Shown: positions 25,220 through 37,224 of the stretch, piece after piece
How positions within the stretch are numbered: the stretch's first letter is position 1
Layout: each line of letters starts with the position of its first letter
Source of the DNA: Phaeosaccion multiseriatum
Taxonomy: Eukaryota; Ochrophyta, other classes
Direction of reading: 5' to 3'
Length of the DNA stretch: 64,000 nt
Assembly (NCBI GenBank): GCA_965112735.1
Contig: OZ218950.1
Location: 496,001-560,000 of the forward strand
Made by a program: the position numbers and the translations under genes
Notes under the pieces: generated by a model
Database searches by the model: none
Told to the model about the DNA's origin: nothing
The model's input: only the letters and a program-made list of their open reading frames with translations

Positions 25220-28200
25220 CACCACCCCCAGCACAGGCACAGACAGAGGAGCGACGGAGAGAAACCTGCGCCCACCTGCTCACCAAACCCGGAGGCCTGC
25301 ACAAGGCCGCCGCGAGGCTCAGCACAAAGAGCAGAGACGGCCACCTCCCTCCCACACACGAGACCTTTAGACGCCTCCAGCAAGCGCACGTCGACGAGAG
25401 CCTCGAAGAGATCAACACAGCAGCAGCAGCAGCCACGGAGTACGCCAGAACCCAGGTGCAGGAGCACCCCGAGAATGGCAACGACGTCACCAGAGAGGAG
25501 ATCAGCACAGCCATGCTGCTGACCTACCGGAGGGTCAACTTCTGGAAGGGCCAAGGAGCAGACGGGCGCAGGGCGAGCCACGTCAAGTACCCCCCGGACA
25601 GCCCCCAGGAGTACGCAATCGTGGAGGCTCTGACTGACACCTACGAGCTGCTCCGAACGGGGGACACTCCACTGCCTCCACAGCTCGCCAAACGGTGGTT
25701 CAGCACCAGCGCCGCAGCCCTCGGCGAGAAAGCGCGTCCTGTGACATCCCCCAACCTCTACCGCAGCCTCGTGGAGAGCTGTCACATGAAGCTCATCGCG
25801 GACAGGGTGGGCCCAGAGCTCAGAAGCGCAGGACAGCTAGCGGTAGCGGTCAGAGGCGGAGGGGAAACACACGCCGCAGCAGCCCAGCTAGCGCACGATG
25901 CCGGCAAAACCGTCGTGCTGCATGACATCACCAAGGCCTACACCCGCGTGTCGCGTGCCAGAGGCGTCCTAGCCTCAGGAGCACTCCCTACCATCGACCC
26001 AGCAGGCATCAACTACGCCATCGCCAGCCTCTCCCACGCCTCCGCCCACAACGCCCTCACACCAGACGGCACCCAGACCATCCACCAGAGCTCCGGAGTC
26101 AACCAAGGAGCACCAGAAGGGCCTCTCATGTTCGCAGCCGCCATCCACCCAGTGCTGAAAGTTCAGAACACAGCCGACACCGCAGCGAACCGCCCCACCA
26201 TCTCCGCCTACGCAGACGACCTCATGGACCAGCTGGAACCCGACGCACCCCTAGAGACCTACGCCCCACGCCATGCCCATCTCCAAGCCCAATTCCGAGG
26301 CTTGGGCCTCGAGTTCAACGAGAGGAAAACGGTTTACCTCATGGGCAAAGGCAAGCAGCCAACACAGGCTGACAGGGACCACGCCCAACGGCAGGGCGCC
26401 ACACTTGCCACCGAGGGTACCGTGGTAGCCGGCATCCCCGTCGGCACGGAGGAGTACATCGAAGAGTACCTCCGCAACATCCTCGGCCAAGAAGACCCCA
26501 GGGGCTACCTCCAACTCGCCAAACACTGCAGCGAGTGGGACAACACCCAGGCGGCCACCCTCGTCCTCCTCCAATGCCTCCCAGCCAGGCTCACACACCT
26601 GGCGAGAGCCATTGACCCCTCCATCTTCCGACGCGCCCTCGGCAGCAGGGCAGACCGCACCAACAGAGCGACAATGGCCCACATCATGCGACTCCCCGAT
26701 GCCCCCCTCTGGAGCAGGCCGCAGATGCACAAGAGGAGCCATGGACGGAGACACAGCGCCTACAAATGCATACGGCACGGCGCTTCGGCGGCCTCGGCCT
26801 CACCAGCCTCCACGACATCGCCCCAGCAGCATACCTTGGCAACAAGATGCTCACCCTCCCCCCCTGCTCAGCCGCACCGCACGCCGGGAAGGCTCCCAAG
26901 AGAGCGCCCTACCGGACCAGCTGTTCACCAACGGAGCCCTCAAGAGCGTCGCCGACAGCGTCAACCTCCTGCACGAGGAGGGGGTCCCTGAGGCCCCCCT
27001 CATCCAAGCAGTGGGTCAGGCACAGTTCGACGAGGCCCGCTCACGCGTACTCGAGCCGCCTGACCACCAAGCCCAAGACACAGCGCGACGCAACGTGCGC
27101 AGGAGCCATCAGGCAGGCCGTCAACCGACCCACGGCGTCCAGAAGGCCCTCACCACCTTCATCCACAAACGCCGCCATGAGGAGCTGACGCAGAGCATCG
27201 CCACCATCGACGTCACACCGGCAGAGGCACAGAGGGGAGAGGAGACACAGGAAATGGCAACAGCCCGACTCCACTCACAGCGAGGAAGGGGCGCCATGGC
27301 CTTCCTCGGAGCGCTCCCCCACGGCCACAACACCATGGCCCCCGCAGAATGGACCATGGCCCTTCGTCGCAACCTCGGTGTCAACACGCCATACGCGGAC
27401 CCGCCCCCACCCTGCCTCGGCACAGGCTGCGCCCGCACGGCAAGCACCACCCACGCCACCATCTGCCCCCGCACCGGCCTCCACAACCACACACACCACC
27501 TCCTCGTCAAGGCCTTCGGGAGGATGATGCACAGCGTGGGCATTGGAGGAGCACGCGTAGAGGACCAGACCTGCTTCGACGGCCCCACGGGCACCCGAGC
27601 AGGCCGAGACCTACGCATGGATCTGACCTATCCCGCAGGTAGCTTCCCGGGAGCGGACGCACCCCTGCGGAGAAACCTCCTCTGCGACATCACCGTCACC
27701 AACCCCACCGCCCCCACCCACGTGGGACGGGCCTCCACCACGCCAGGCCACGCAGCAGCCGCCGCCGAAGAGCGCAAGCGCACGCACTACCTGGGCAGTT
27801 TTCTGCCCGGGACTTCAACCCTCAAGTGCATTGCGATCGAGACGTACGGCAGACTGGGCCACCAAACGGACGAGCTCATCGAGGCGATGGCCATCCACAA
27901 GGCATCAAGAGGGCTCGGCCCCGCAGCGGCGGCAGCCACGGGCCCCATCAAGGGCCTCCTGCGCCAACAACTGTCCCTCGCCCTTCAACGCGCCCTCTCA
28001 CAGCGGGAGATCAGGTATGGCACCCTCCTTCGAGCCACGATGACGCAGCACGAAGCAGCAGAAACCCTCGACTGGGGGCTCATGGGAGCCATCGACGGAG
28101 CGGCCGCCTGAGGAGCAGGAGTACACCAGCCAGCAGACAGCGAGACCATCAGCACACAGCATAGCAACCACAGTTAGTCACGCCTTGTCACCCGCACCAC

Positions 28201-28435
28201 CCACAGTAGGATAGTTCACATATCACCTCCACCACCTCACTCCTTCCCACACCCCTTCATATCCTCCTCCCCCCCTCACTCCCTTCCCATTCCCCATTAT
28301 CCTCTACTCTACCACCCTTACCATCCTCTTCCCCTCCACATCACGCTCCATCAATACCACACATACACGCATCTACACATGGTTACAACTTACCTCGAGC
28401 GCACCAATACTGAGCCCATAAGCTCTAATATACAT
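25220..28435 (+). mobile_element. LINE copy B, 5'-truncated, with reverse transcriptase and restriction-like endonuclease
   Basis: A 3.2-kb copy lacking the 5' half of the element at 51020-57764. Flanked by gttacacccc at 25210-25219 and 28436-28445. Coding runs to the stop at 28109-28111. The RT core is intact: ARPVTSPNLYRSLVESC, motif A LHDITKAYTRVSR, motif B GVNQGAPEGPL and motif C AYADDL. Homopolymer-C runs near 26701 and 26868 differ from copy C by one base each and break the frame. The C-terminal Cys/His cluster and endonuclease follow. The near-identity to copy C with a different target duplication indicates recent, independent insertion. Confidence 0.9.
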
Positions 28436-28599
28436 GTTACACCCCTCAACAGTACACCTCTTCCGTACCATCACAGCTCCGTGGGCCGCGCGAAGTTCCG
28501 CACCTGAATCTCGCAGAGGATGCTTGCTCGCTATGAAGAGGGAGAGAGGAGATGATCTGGTCACAATTGACACGGATATTCGACGTGGTGTGCTGTGCT

Positions 28600-30040
28600 G
28601 AAAAAAAAAAAAGGGCTCGAGCTGCCGTAGTGCTCATCACTGCGGCCTCCCAATAGGCAGCGACGCCTAGCTACATCAGAGGCCACCTCACGCAGCTTAT
28701 GGAGGATGGCCCCGACCGCCACGGAGGTCTCAACGTCGCCGAGCACCTCGGCCTCATGCAGGAGACACAGCCCGCCCTCGGCCTCATGCAGGAGACACAG
28801 CCCACCCTCCTCCTTTGCCTCCCCTAGCGATGTTCTTCACCTCGCCGTCGGCGAAGCACTGCTTGCAACTCCCAGGAGCGGGAAACGGCTGAGCCACCAT
28901 CGCCACTGCTCCAGCGGGCGACAGGCGCGCCTCCAGCTCGCCCCACACCAGCACCACCAGATCTTTCTGCCACAATCCCAAGGGGGGTGGGGCGCCCTCG
29001 CACTCAAGAACACCGCCCTCTGACGGCCTACCTGGGCTCCGCAGCAGACACTCTCCAATCGGTGCTCGCACCTGGGGCACAGTGGACGGAGGCGCTCAAG
29101 ATCTCCGCCAGAGCGGCACACTCCAGCACCTCTTCAACACCATCCGGTCCTCCGTCGAAGAGGGTGCCTCACCCGAGAAGTCGCGGAACTGAATCTCCCT
29201 CTTCCCTGGGTCAACCGCGCTCACCTTGGAAACGGATCGCCAACGACACGAGGACACCTTCTACACCGGACTCATCCAGGGCAACTGCCCCCCTCAGTAG
29301 AAGACGCAACGCGCACTCCAGAGGTCCGTAGCTAGCGCCACAACGTCTCGCCACGTACCGCGACTCACTGGATCGGCTTTCAGGACGACGCAGCAGCAGC
29401 AGCCGACGCCGGCATGGAGTCTCGCCGACAAGCCAAGGCGCGCCACCTCAGCCAGGGACAGATCTCCATGCCGGCCCAAGACCATGGTGGGGGCCCTCCG
29501 ACGCTCCCTCGGCATCAACTGCCTTTACGGCCCAGGAGGGCCCGACGCGCTTGTGCAACACACCTGCACACACACGTGCCGACTCCTCCCACGCCATCCA
29601 GTGCCCTGACCAAGCGACGACATACCATACCGGCATGCTCTCCTCCATCGAGGACATGTTTTTCAAGCAGAACTTCGTTTCCCGCGTCGGACACGAGAGC
29701 TCAGAGTACTTGCTCCCCTCACACAACATCGCCAGGACCTTCCGCAGGACGACTCGGCGCACAGGCGCACGTCGTCTCCCGCACACGCCGCACCGGCTCC
29801 TCCACCACCAAGGGCCACGTGATGACCAGGCTTCGCCGTCTCGTCAGCTACCACCACCACCACCAGATGTGGCTCTCCCGGAGCGTGAGCGTGCCTTCCT
29901 GGGACGGCTCAACCGCGGCGCCGGACCAGCAATCTCCCCCCTGATCGGGGGGGGGAGCAACAGGCCCCCAGTGGGCCCCAGAGACACACGCACTCACACA
30001 AACGCACACACACACACACGCACTTTCAGTTCCTAAGGTG
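28600..30040 (+). mobile_element. Decayed LINE C-terminal region (unit 1)
   Basis: Frameshifted fragments match the C-terminal part of the intact LINE at modest similarity: QGGWGALALKNTALTAYLG resembles FGGLGLTSLHDIAPAAYLG, ALRRSLGINCLYG resembles ALRRNLGVNTPYA, and SSHAIQCPDQATTYHTGML resembles the zinc cluster STTHATICPRTGLHNHTHH. It is therefore an older relative on the same strand. It occurs in all four units, so it predates the duplication. A 12-A run at 28601-28612 lies near its start. Confidence 0.65.
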
Positions 30041-30433
30041 ATTCCTATTAATTAATATTATAAGAAGTTCCCGCACACTGTTCCTTCCTTCACTTATCCC
30101 TAGCTGCTGCTGCTCTTTGTCCTTCTCTCTTCATCTCTGCTCTCTCAGCCCCCCCAGTCACCTCCTACAGCCCCCCTTGGGATTGCTCTTATTCCATTCC
30201 AGTGCGCTTGTGGCTGGCAGGAGGCGTCTTTATTAGTTCGGTACGATATTAATAATGTGTAGATGGGTGGGTTCGGTGTGGGTTCGTTCACAACAGGAGC
30301 GGGGAGAGCCCGGAGCCCACGACATAGCAGAGATGAGGAGGGAGAGAGAGGGTGGGGGCAGACAAGCTTCCCTTCGCGCCGCCTCACATGTAGCAGCCTT
30401 GCCCGAGGGGGGTGCACCCTTTCTTCACACATG

Positions 30434-30583
30434 TCATACGTCCCCAAGGCCCAGGGGGGTGCGTGTGGGAGTGGCATACTTCCTCGCTGAGGCACAGACA
30501 GAGCGCGCGCTGAGAAGCAGACCACCGCTGCCACCACCACCACCAACGCCTCGGGAGAAGGATCGTTCCCTCTCCTTCTCTCT
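30434..30583 (-). pseudogene. 3'-terminal 150 nt of the coiled-coil gene (unit 1)
   Basis: The minus strand reads REKERERSFSRGVGGGGGSG and ends at the same stop region as the gene at 59603. The upstream part of the exon is absent; sequence switches at 30583/30584 to IQ exon 6. It marks the duplication joint. Confidence 0.85.
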
Positions 30584-33500
30584 ACGCTCTCGCGCTCATC
30601 CCCTTGGTGAAGCGAATGGAAGGGCCTCAAAGACGTTCGTGCGAAGGACGCTCGACGGCTGCATCTGTTTGAAGAGCTGGTGCTGGAGAGCCCCCGGGGG
30701 AAGGAGAGCAGGGTCCACCAGATGGTAAGCGGTTCTTAGGATGCAGTGGCTGTTACGTGCTTGCTCATTCATGTGTGTGTGCGTGTGTGTGTGTATTGGC
30801 GTGCCTACGTGCGTGCGTGCGTGCGTGCGTCCGCTTTCGCGTATGCGTGTCAGAGAAGGGGAGGGGGGGAGAGCACATTTCCGCACATCTGCACACACGC
30901 ACCCGCACACGCACACGCTCCCCCCGCACGCAAGGAGGCATGCACGAAGCGCAAATGAGACACCTTCGCCACCATTCCGCTCTCCTCCTGAGAGCGCCGC
31001 ACTCTGCCTTTGGAGCACCCGCCTCATGGCTCTTCCTCCTCCCCTCCCCTCCCTCCTCTCCCCTCCCCCATATCCCCGCCCTTCTCTCCCCTCTCCCCTC
31101 TCCCCTCTCCCCTCCCCCCTCTCCCTACCCATCAGGAATCGCTCTCTCGGCACGCCAACGCCCTCGCTACCCGTCTCCAATGCGTGGTCCGAGCCCACTT
31201 CGCCCGTCAAACCGCCCGACAAGCTCGCGCCCTGGCCATCAGCGCCGCTTGGGCAGAGTGGGAGGGGTATGCCGCTCTCACTATCCAGTGCCTAGTGCGA
31301 CGAGTCCAAGCGAGAGACAGGGTGGAGATGCTCACTCGAGAGGCGCATCAGAAGTTTACCGACCCGGAAACCGGCCGTCCTTACTGGTGCAGTCCGACAA
31401 GGGGTTTAGTGACTTGGGAGAAGCCGTTGCTACTCGGGAGAGAGGACGTGGCCTATGCGTTGACGGTGGTGGACAAGCTGAGCGAGTTTGTTGTTCGGTG
31501 TAGGTGAGTGAGTGAGTGAGTGAGTGAGTGTGTGTGAGTGTGTGGGTGGGGAGGGATGGCAGTGGATGAGGAGGGATGGCAGTGGATAGGAAAGGCATGA
31601 ATGGCAGTGGATGGGAGAGGTATTGACAGCAGTGGATGGGAAAGGCAGGGAATGAGCGCAACGTGACTAAAGACTATCCTCCTCCTACCCCCCCCTCCAG
31701 CAACTGCGAGGTGGCCCCATGCGCTGTCCTGTGTGAAACGTGCCAAGACTCCTTCTGCTTAGAGTGCTTCCAAAGCCTCCACCAAAAGGGCCTGAGGAAG
31801 GCAACCCACGTCCCCAAGCCCATTCCCATGTGTGTGCATTGCCACTACCAGCACGCCACTCGCTACTGCGAAACGTGCCGCAGCGAAGCGCCACCGACCG
31901 AATCACCAACATGCGAAGGTCACAGCGAAGGACCAACACGCATAGGAGGAGGAGGAGGAGGAGGAGGAGGGGGAGGAGGGACAGTGCGAGGCGCTTCGTA
32001 CCGCGACGTGTGTTTCTTCAACGCCCACCCCGAGGCCCAGCCATCTGTGAAAGAGGCAAATGCAGCGGAGCGGTAGGGGGAGGGGGAGGGGCGGAGGGAG
32101 GGACGGAGCAGCAGCTCAGCCTCAACAGATTGAAGAAGAAGCGGAGGCCACATACTACACACCCCTTGGTGGTGCCGTGCGTAGAGTGCCATCGTCTGGC
32201 CGCCAGGTGTGTGGCTGATATCGACATGCTCGATATCCGAAATCTTCGATATATCCATTTGCTCGATATTGGCGTGCTTGATACTGATGTGTACAGTATC
32301 GAGGTTGGCCAACAGACTGAAACTGCCTAACAAACTGACACTCTCCCTCTCCCTCTCCTCGCCGCAACGCCTCCCCTCCCTCCTCCCCTGCAGATGGCTG
32401 TGCGACGAGTGCGAGGATGCGTTCTGCTCTGCGTGCTTCATGCGGGTGCACTCTCGGGGCAAGTGGGCCAAGCACAAAGCCATCAAGCTGGCCTACTACC
32501 AGCCGGGCATGTGAGGGGCAGGCAGGCAGGCAGACAGACAGGATGGCAGTAGATGGCAGAAGAGTAGTACAGGCTGGTCAGTGCCCACCGCTGGCCCAAC
32601 TCTTACGCAATACATACTTAACATTCATTCATACGTTCGGCTACATAGCTAACCTCCCGATTCAATCCGATCCGATCCCATCCCATCCGGTGTGGTCTGG
32701 TTTATTCCTCTCCTCTCCTCTTCCCTTTCCTCTTTCTAACCGTTACGATTTAAAGGCATATGCAATACCGCCTGGGGGGATTGCTCACATCGGAGGCGGG
32801 CCGCCTTCGCCGCGGAGGCCTTGCTGAAGCACCAACTGGAGGAGAGGCGTCGACAGTTGGAGGCCACCCTCACACTGCAGAGCCACTGGAGAGGCTGCGT
32901 GGGTAGGGCCAAGGGCAAGGTGAGAGAGGGAGGTCATGGGGGCGGGAGTTGGATGGCAGTAGATGGCAGGGTATGGATAGAGTGTTTCCTCCCTCTCTTT
33001 CTCCCCCTTTCGCCCTCTCCCTCTCCTCCTCGCCGATACGGCCACGCTTTGATGCTCTATATCGACCCCTCTATATCGACCCCTCTATAAGAACGATTGA
33101 TCGATTGATGGGCGATGATGTGATGCGATAACGATGCCTTAACGAGTCGATAACACTGCACGCACACACACGCAGCGACGGCTAAAGCGCGCGAGGGCAG
33201 CCCTCCGCGCCGATTTCAGGCAACGCAAGAGAGCCGACGCCCACTTCAGGTATGAGGGGTACTCACTTATTCACTCAGTCACTCAGTCACCCAGCCACTC
33301 ACTTACTCAGTGGCTCCCTCCCTCCCTCCCTCCCTCCCTCCCTCCCTCCCTCCCTCCCTCCCTCCCTCCCTCCCTCCCTCCACCACTCACTCACTCACTC
33401 ACTCACTCACTCACTCCCTCACTCACTCACTCACTCACCCACTCACTCACTCACTCACTCACTCACTCACTCACTCACTTCCTCACTCACTCACTCACTC

Positions 33501-35221
33501 ACTCACTCACTCACTCACTCACTCACTCACTCACTCACTCACTCAACCACTTCAGGTCTCAAGGGTGGTTCCAAGCCCTTGACCGATGGGGCAAGGCGTT
33601 CGTTCTCAAGAGCGACAGTCGAGAGGAAGCGGTGCTGAGGTGTATCAAAGAGTCCAGGAGGGCGAGAGCAAGACGCTTCATTGCGTACAATAGAGAGGAT
33701 CTGGCGTGGCCGCTAGAGCTGGAGAGAGAGGAGGAGGAAGACGAGGAGGAGGGTGAGGGGGACGGGGAGGGCGAGGGGAAGGAGGTTAAGAAGAAGTAGC
33801 AGGAGGAGGAGGAGGAGGAGGAGGAGGAGGAGGGGGAGGAGGGGGAGGAGGAGGAGGAGGAGGAGGAGGAGGAGGAGGAGGAGGAAGACGAGGAGGAGGG
33901 TGAGGGGGACGGGGAGGGTGAGGGGGAGGAGGTTAAGAAGAAGAAGCAGGAGGAGGAGGAGGAGGAGGAGGGGGAGGAGAAGGAGGTCAGGCGGCACAGC
34001 AAGGTGAAGGAGAAGGAGGAGGGGGGTGGAAGCACAACTCCCGAGGAGAGGAAGCAAGCTCGTCGACTCGCTCAAGAAGTGGAGCTCTTGGCCCACAAGA
34101 GACGCACGGGGGCGCTCAAAGCAAAGGGAAAGCTCCGTACAGGGTTTGACATTGGCACTCTGGATGAGTTGAGAGATCAAGCCAGGCACGGAGGGATTCG
34201 CCTCCCCGGCAGGCACTCGATTCAGCGATGCCATCGATGGGTGGTCATGGGCGACGGCATAGACTTGCGAAGCGTGCTCGTGCCCGGTCACTTTGTTAGG
34301 GGGGGAGGGCTTCCGGCGGAGACTACGTATCGGGTAGAGGCTGTGGAGAGAGAGAGGGTGAAGCTTGATCGCTTGTGGACCTTCCCCGACGTGAAGAGGA
34401 GAACGCGCGGGGCGAAGGAGGAGGGAAAGGAGGAGGGAGGGAAAGGAGAAGGGAAGGAGGAGGAGGGAGGGCTGATTCTCTATCAGATGGTGGGGCATAA
34501 TGCGAGTACGCGAGTGAGGCTTGGGTGGAAGGCGCGTAGGTGGCTCGTCTCCAATGCCTTGTCGCAGAGTGCCATTGGTGCGGTGGTGCGGTACCATCAG
34601 AACGTGGTGGCGGTGGGTGTGATGGGGAGGGCTGCCTCTTCGATGCGGCAGATGAAGTGGGCGAGTGGTTACAGAAAGATGAAGCGGAGGGCCCAGAGGC
34701 ATCAAGACACGGCTGACGAGTGGAAGATGCTCCTCAATAGCAATCAGGTGGGCAGGGATGCTATGAAGAGGGGCAAGGGGGGAGGCGACCAAGACGGCCA
34801 GGCGGGAGGAGGAGGAGGAGGAGCAGGGGATGGCACCTCAAGGAGGGGAGGGGGGGATCGTGCTGCTGTTGGTGGTACGGGTAGGAGAGAGTCAGGCGGT
34901 GTCTCTAAGAAGAAGGAGGTGGACGAAGAAGCGGCGGAGGCGGCGGCGGCGTCAGCAGCAGCCTTGGATGTAATGGAGGCCCTCGCATTGAAGAAGGAGG
35001 ATAAGTACCTTGGTGAACCTTCTCTGCCGGAGGGGTGGGTGGCGATGCAGGATAAGAAGATGGGCTTTGTGTATTACGTCAAGGAGAGTACGGGCGAGAT
35101 GAGCAAGATCAAGCCGACCGAGGCCATGGTTAAGAAGGAAGGGCTTGAGAAGTTGGAGAAGAAGAAGGAGGAGCTTCGAGCTAAGCGCAACGGGGCCAGG
35201 GGCACGGGACGGAGGGGCTGA
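30584..35221 (+). pseudogene. IQ gene copy 2, 5'-truncated and broken
   Basis: Contains part of exon 6 (to 30724) and exons 31136-31503, 31701-32206, 32394-32510, 32756-32919, 33176-33249 and 33556-35221 with splice sites kept. Compared with the full gene there is an extra A in exon 6 creating an upstream TGA, a 1-nt deletion in exon 8 near 32071 (gcagcgg then agcggtag), a 4-nt GGGG insertion in exon 10 near 32775, and an in-frame TAG in exon 12 at 33797. The acidic-run region of exon 12 is also duplicated. Any one of these disables it; the WW, B-box and IQ sequences are otherwise very similar to copy 1. Confidence 0.85.
33306..33548. repeat. Expanded (CCCT)n and (CACT)n in intron 11 of IQ copy 2
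   Basis: The longest version among the four copies, about 240 bp of tetranucleotide units. Confidence 0.9.
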
Positions 35222-35825
35222 TTGGTTGGTTGGTTGGTTGGTTGGTTGATTGGTTGGTTGGTTGGTTGGTTGGTTGGTTGGTTGGGTGGTTGGTTGGTTG
35301 GTTGGTTGATGGGTCGGTTGATAGATTCATTGACGAGAGGAACGAGGCTGTCGGAAAGAGGGCTTGGTGCGTCGCTTTTACTTTGTAGACTGAGAGACTG
35401 ACGGGGATGATGAATAGGGTGAATGCGTTGACAGGACGCGAGGCGAGAGGGAAGCTGACTGACACCAAGTAAGGAGGTACGGCTTGACTGGTCGACTGAT
35501 TTCAGGTACTGAGTGACTGGCTGACTGTGACTGGCTGGCTAGTCCAGCTCCGCTGTCGAACCCTTTTGGTTGGCTGTAATAACAGTTTTGTTCCGAGGAC
35601 ACAGTGCGTGTAACCCGGGGGATATCTCCCACCGGGGAGTGCTCCCCCCGGAAAAGCGTCGCCCTTCTCCTCCCTTCTGATGGACATACAGTGAATGTCC
35701 AACAACGAATGAATGGGTGGTGGCGATGTTCTCATCATTGTATTGAGACTTACTTATTCTACAAATCACCCATTGCAAAAAACAACTTCAAGCTTCACGG
35801 CGGACTAGCTGAGGCCATCGGGTCA

Positions 35826-37067
35826 CTAAATCCCAAGTCCCGAGGTATCAGCAGCAGGGCCCTCCACACGCACGCACGCTCGCAGCGCCTTCCGTCCGCG
35901 CCTCTTCTTCTCACTCGCCGTCACTATGCTCTCCTCCAGCACCGCCCACTCCTCCTTCAGCTTGTCGTCATCATCATCCCCCCCTGCTCCTCCTGAGCGA
36001 AAGCGGTGGTAGGCAGACACAAAGCCTCGGATCGTGCTCTCCAGGCTCGCCCCCTTCCTCTTTGTGCGCACAGCGAGGTGGGGCAGCAGCAACACTTTAC
36101 TCCGGCCCACAGCCACCACCACGCCATTCGATAGCTCCCTGCCCCGACGGCCGCAGAAGGCCGTGGCAGAATCAGCCCCGCCATCTTCCAGCCCTCTCCA
36201 CAGGTCACAGGGCAGTTGAATCTCGTCCCCGACATGAAGCCCCAGCCCCGCAAGCAAACCCACCCCACTCCCATCCTCCAGTGCCTCCTTCCTCTCCTCC
36301 CCTCCCCCAGGCATTGAAGGGGCGCATTTTTCCCTCTTGCTTCCTCTCCCATTGATGTCCTCCGCAGCTCCTCGCTTGGGCACAGGCGTACAACGGGCAA
36401 TCTCCTCCTTCTGCTCCGCTCCCTCCCTCTTCACTCGTGCATGCCTCAGGCACATCCCCCCTTGCTTCCGATGCTTCTCGCACCCCTAAGCTCTAATATA
36501 CATCTCGCACCCCTCAACAGTACACCTCTTCACCACAGCTCCGTGGGCCAGGCAAAGACCTCCTTGGACCCGTACCTTATCGCACCCCTCCACACTGCAC
36601 CTCTTCACTACAGCTCCATGGGCCTTGCAAAGGCCTCCCCGTTGCGACTGCTTGTCGCATCCCTCAACAGTACACCTCTTCACCACAGCCCCGTGGGCCA
36701 GGCAAAGTCCTCCCTGTCGCGAATGCTTGTCGCACCCCTCAACAGTACACCTCTTCCGTACCACCACAGCTCCATGGCCGTGGCAAAGTCCTCCCCGTTG
36801 CGACTGTTTGTCGCACCCCTCAACAGTACACCTCTTCACCACAGCCCCGTGGGCCAGGCAAAGTCCTCCTTGGATCCGATGCTTGTTACACCCCTCAACA
36901 GTACACCTCTTCAACACAGCCCCGTGAGCCAGGCAAAGTCCTCCCTGTTGCCACCGCTTCTCGCACCCCTCAACAGTACACCTCTTCACCACAGCCCCGT
37001 GGGCCAGGCAAAGTCCTCGTTGCGAATGCTTGTTACACCCCTCAACAGTACACCTCTTCCGTACCAT
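35826..37067 (-). pseudogene. Zinc-repeat gene W2, stopped by a 17-bp LINE stub
   Basis: Seven complete 25-aa KRCTVEGC...GGLC..HGAV units are followed by an eighth cut at VEGCE. There a 17-bp insert (36487-36503) adds MYIRA and a TAG stop. The rest of the unit (KHRKQGGMCLRHARVKREG) and the C-terminal region resume behind it in the same frame, since insert plus duplication is 27 bp. Apart from that stop the gene would be whole. The start is taken at the first ATG before the repeats; the frame stays open further upstream and a 5' exon is possible. Confidence 0.8.
36487..36503 (+). mobile_element. 17-bp LINE 3'-end stub with target-site duplication
   Basis: The insert taagctctaatatacat equals the last 17 bp of the LINE. 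It is flanked by ctcgcacccc at 36477-36486 and 36504-36513. Such extreme 5' truncation fits aborted target-primed reverse transcription. Confidence 0.85.
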
Positions 37068-37224
37068 CACAGCTCCGTGGGCCACGCGAAGTTCCGCACC
37101 TGAATCTCGCAGAGGATGCTTGCTCGCTACAACATATGTGAGAAGAGAGAGAAGAGGGAGAGAGGAGAGGGGCTGGTCCACCACATCGAACACTTTAATT
37201 GACACGGATATTCGATGTGGTGTG

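Larger units (their letters stand above)
23754..28471 (-). pseudogene. Zinc-repeat ('WRKY19-like') gene W1, interrupted by two LINE insertions
   Basis: Tandem 25-aa units of the form KRCTVEGCxKxxxxGGLCxxHGAV each supply Cys-x4-Cys and Cys-x3-His, probable zinc ligands. The first unit (5' end near 28471) stops at LINE B. Five or so units lie at 24823-25219, between LINE B and fragment A. The last unit and the C-terminal region (PKRGAAEDINGRGSKRAKC, GVGLLAGLGLHVGDEIQL, then a basic/acidic tail ending VEGPAADISGLGI) lie at 23754-24489. Each insertion replaces the rest of a unit by MYIRAYGLSIG and soon a stop, so the gene is broken. There is no WRKYGQK motif; the 'WRKY19-like' name comes from database habit. 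Nuclear DNA binding is possible but not shown. Confidence 0.8.
18841..30583. repeat. Tandem duplication unit 1 (ancestral left end)
   Basis: Unit 1 runs from inside IQ exon 6 to the coiled-coil gene 3' end relic. It holds IQ exons 6(part)-12, zinc gene W1, LINE insertions A and B, a decayed LINE and 150 nt of the coiled-coil gene. Without the LINE inserts it is about 8.2 kb, like units 2 and 3. Confidence 0.85.

Noticed and set aside
25220-28111. Viral or LTR-type reverse transcriptase
   Set aside because: There are no LTRs, protease, integrase or RNase H; YADD with GVNQGAPEGPL and the C-terminal endonuclease, plus 10-bp target duplications and 5' truncation, mark a non-LTR element.
30584-35221. 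IQ copy 2 as a functional gene
   Set aside because: Two frameshifts, an upstream TGA and an in-frame TAG at 33797 break it.
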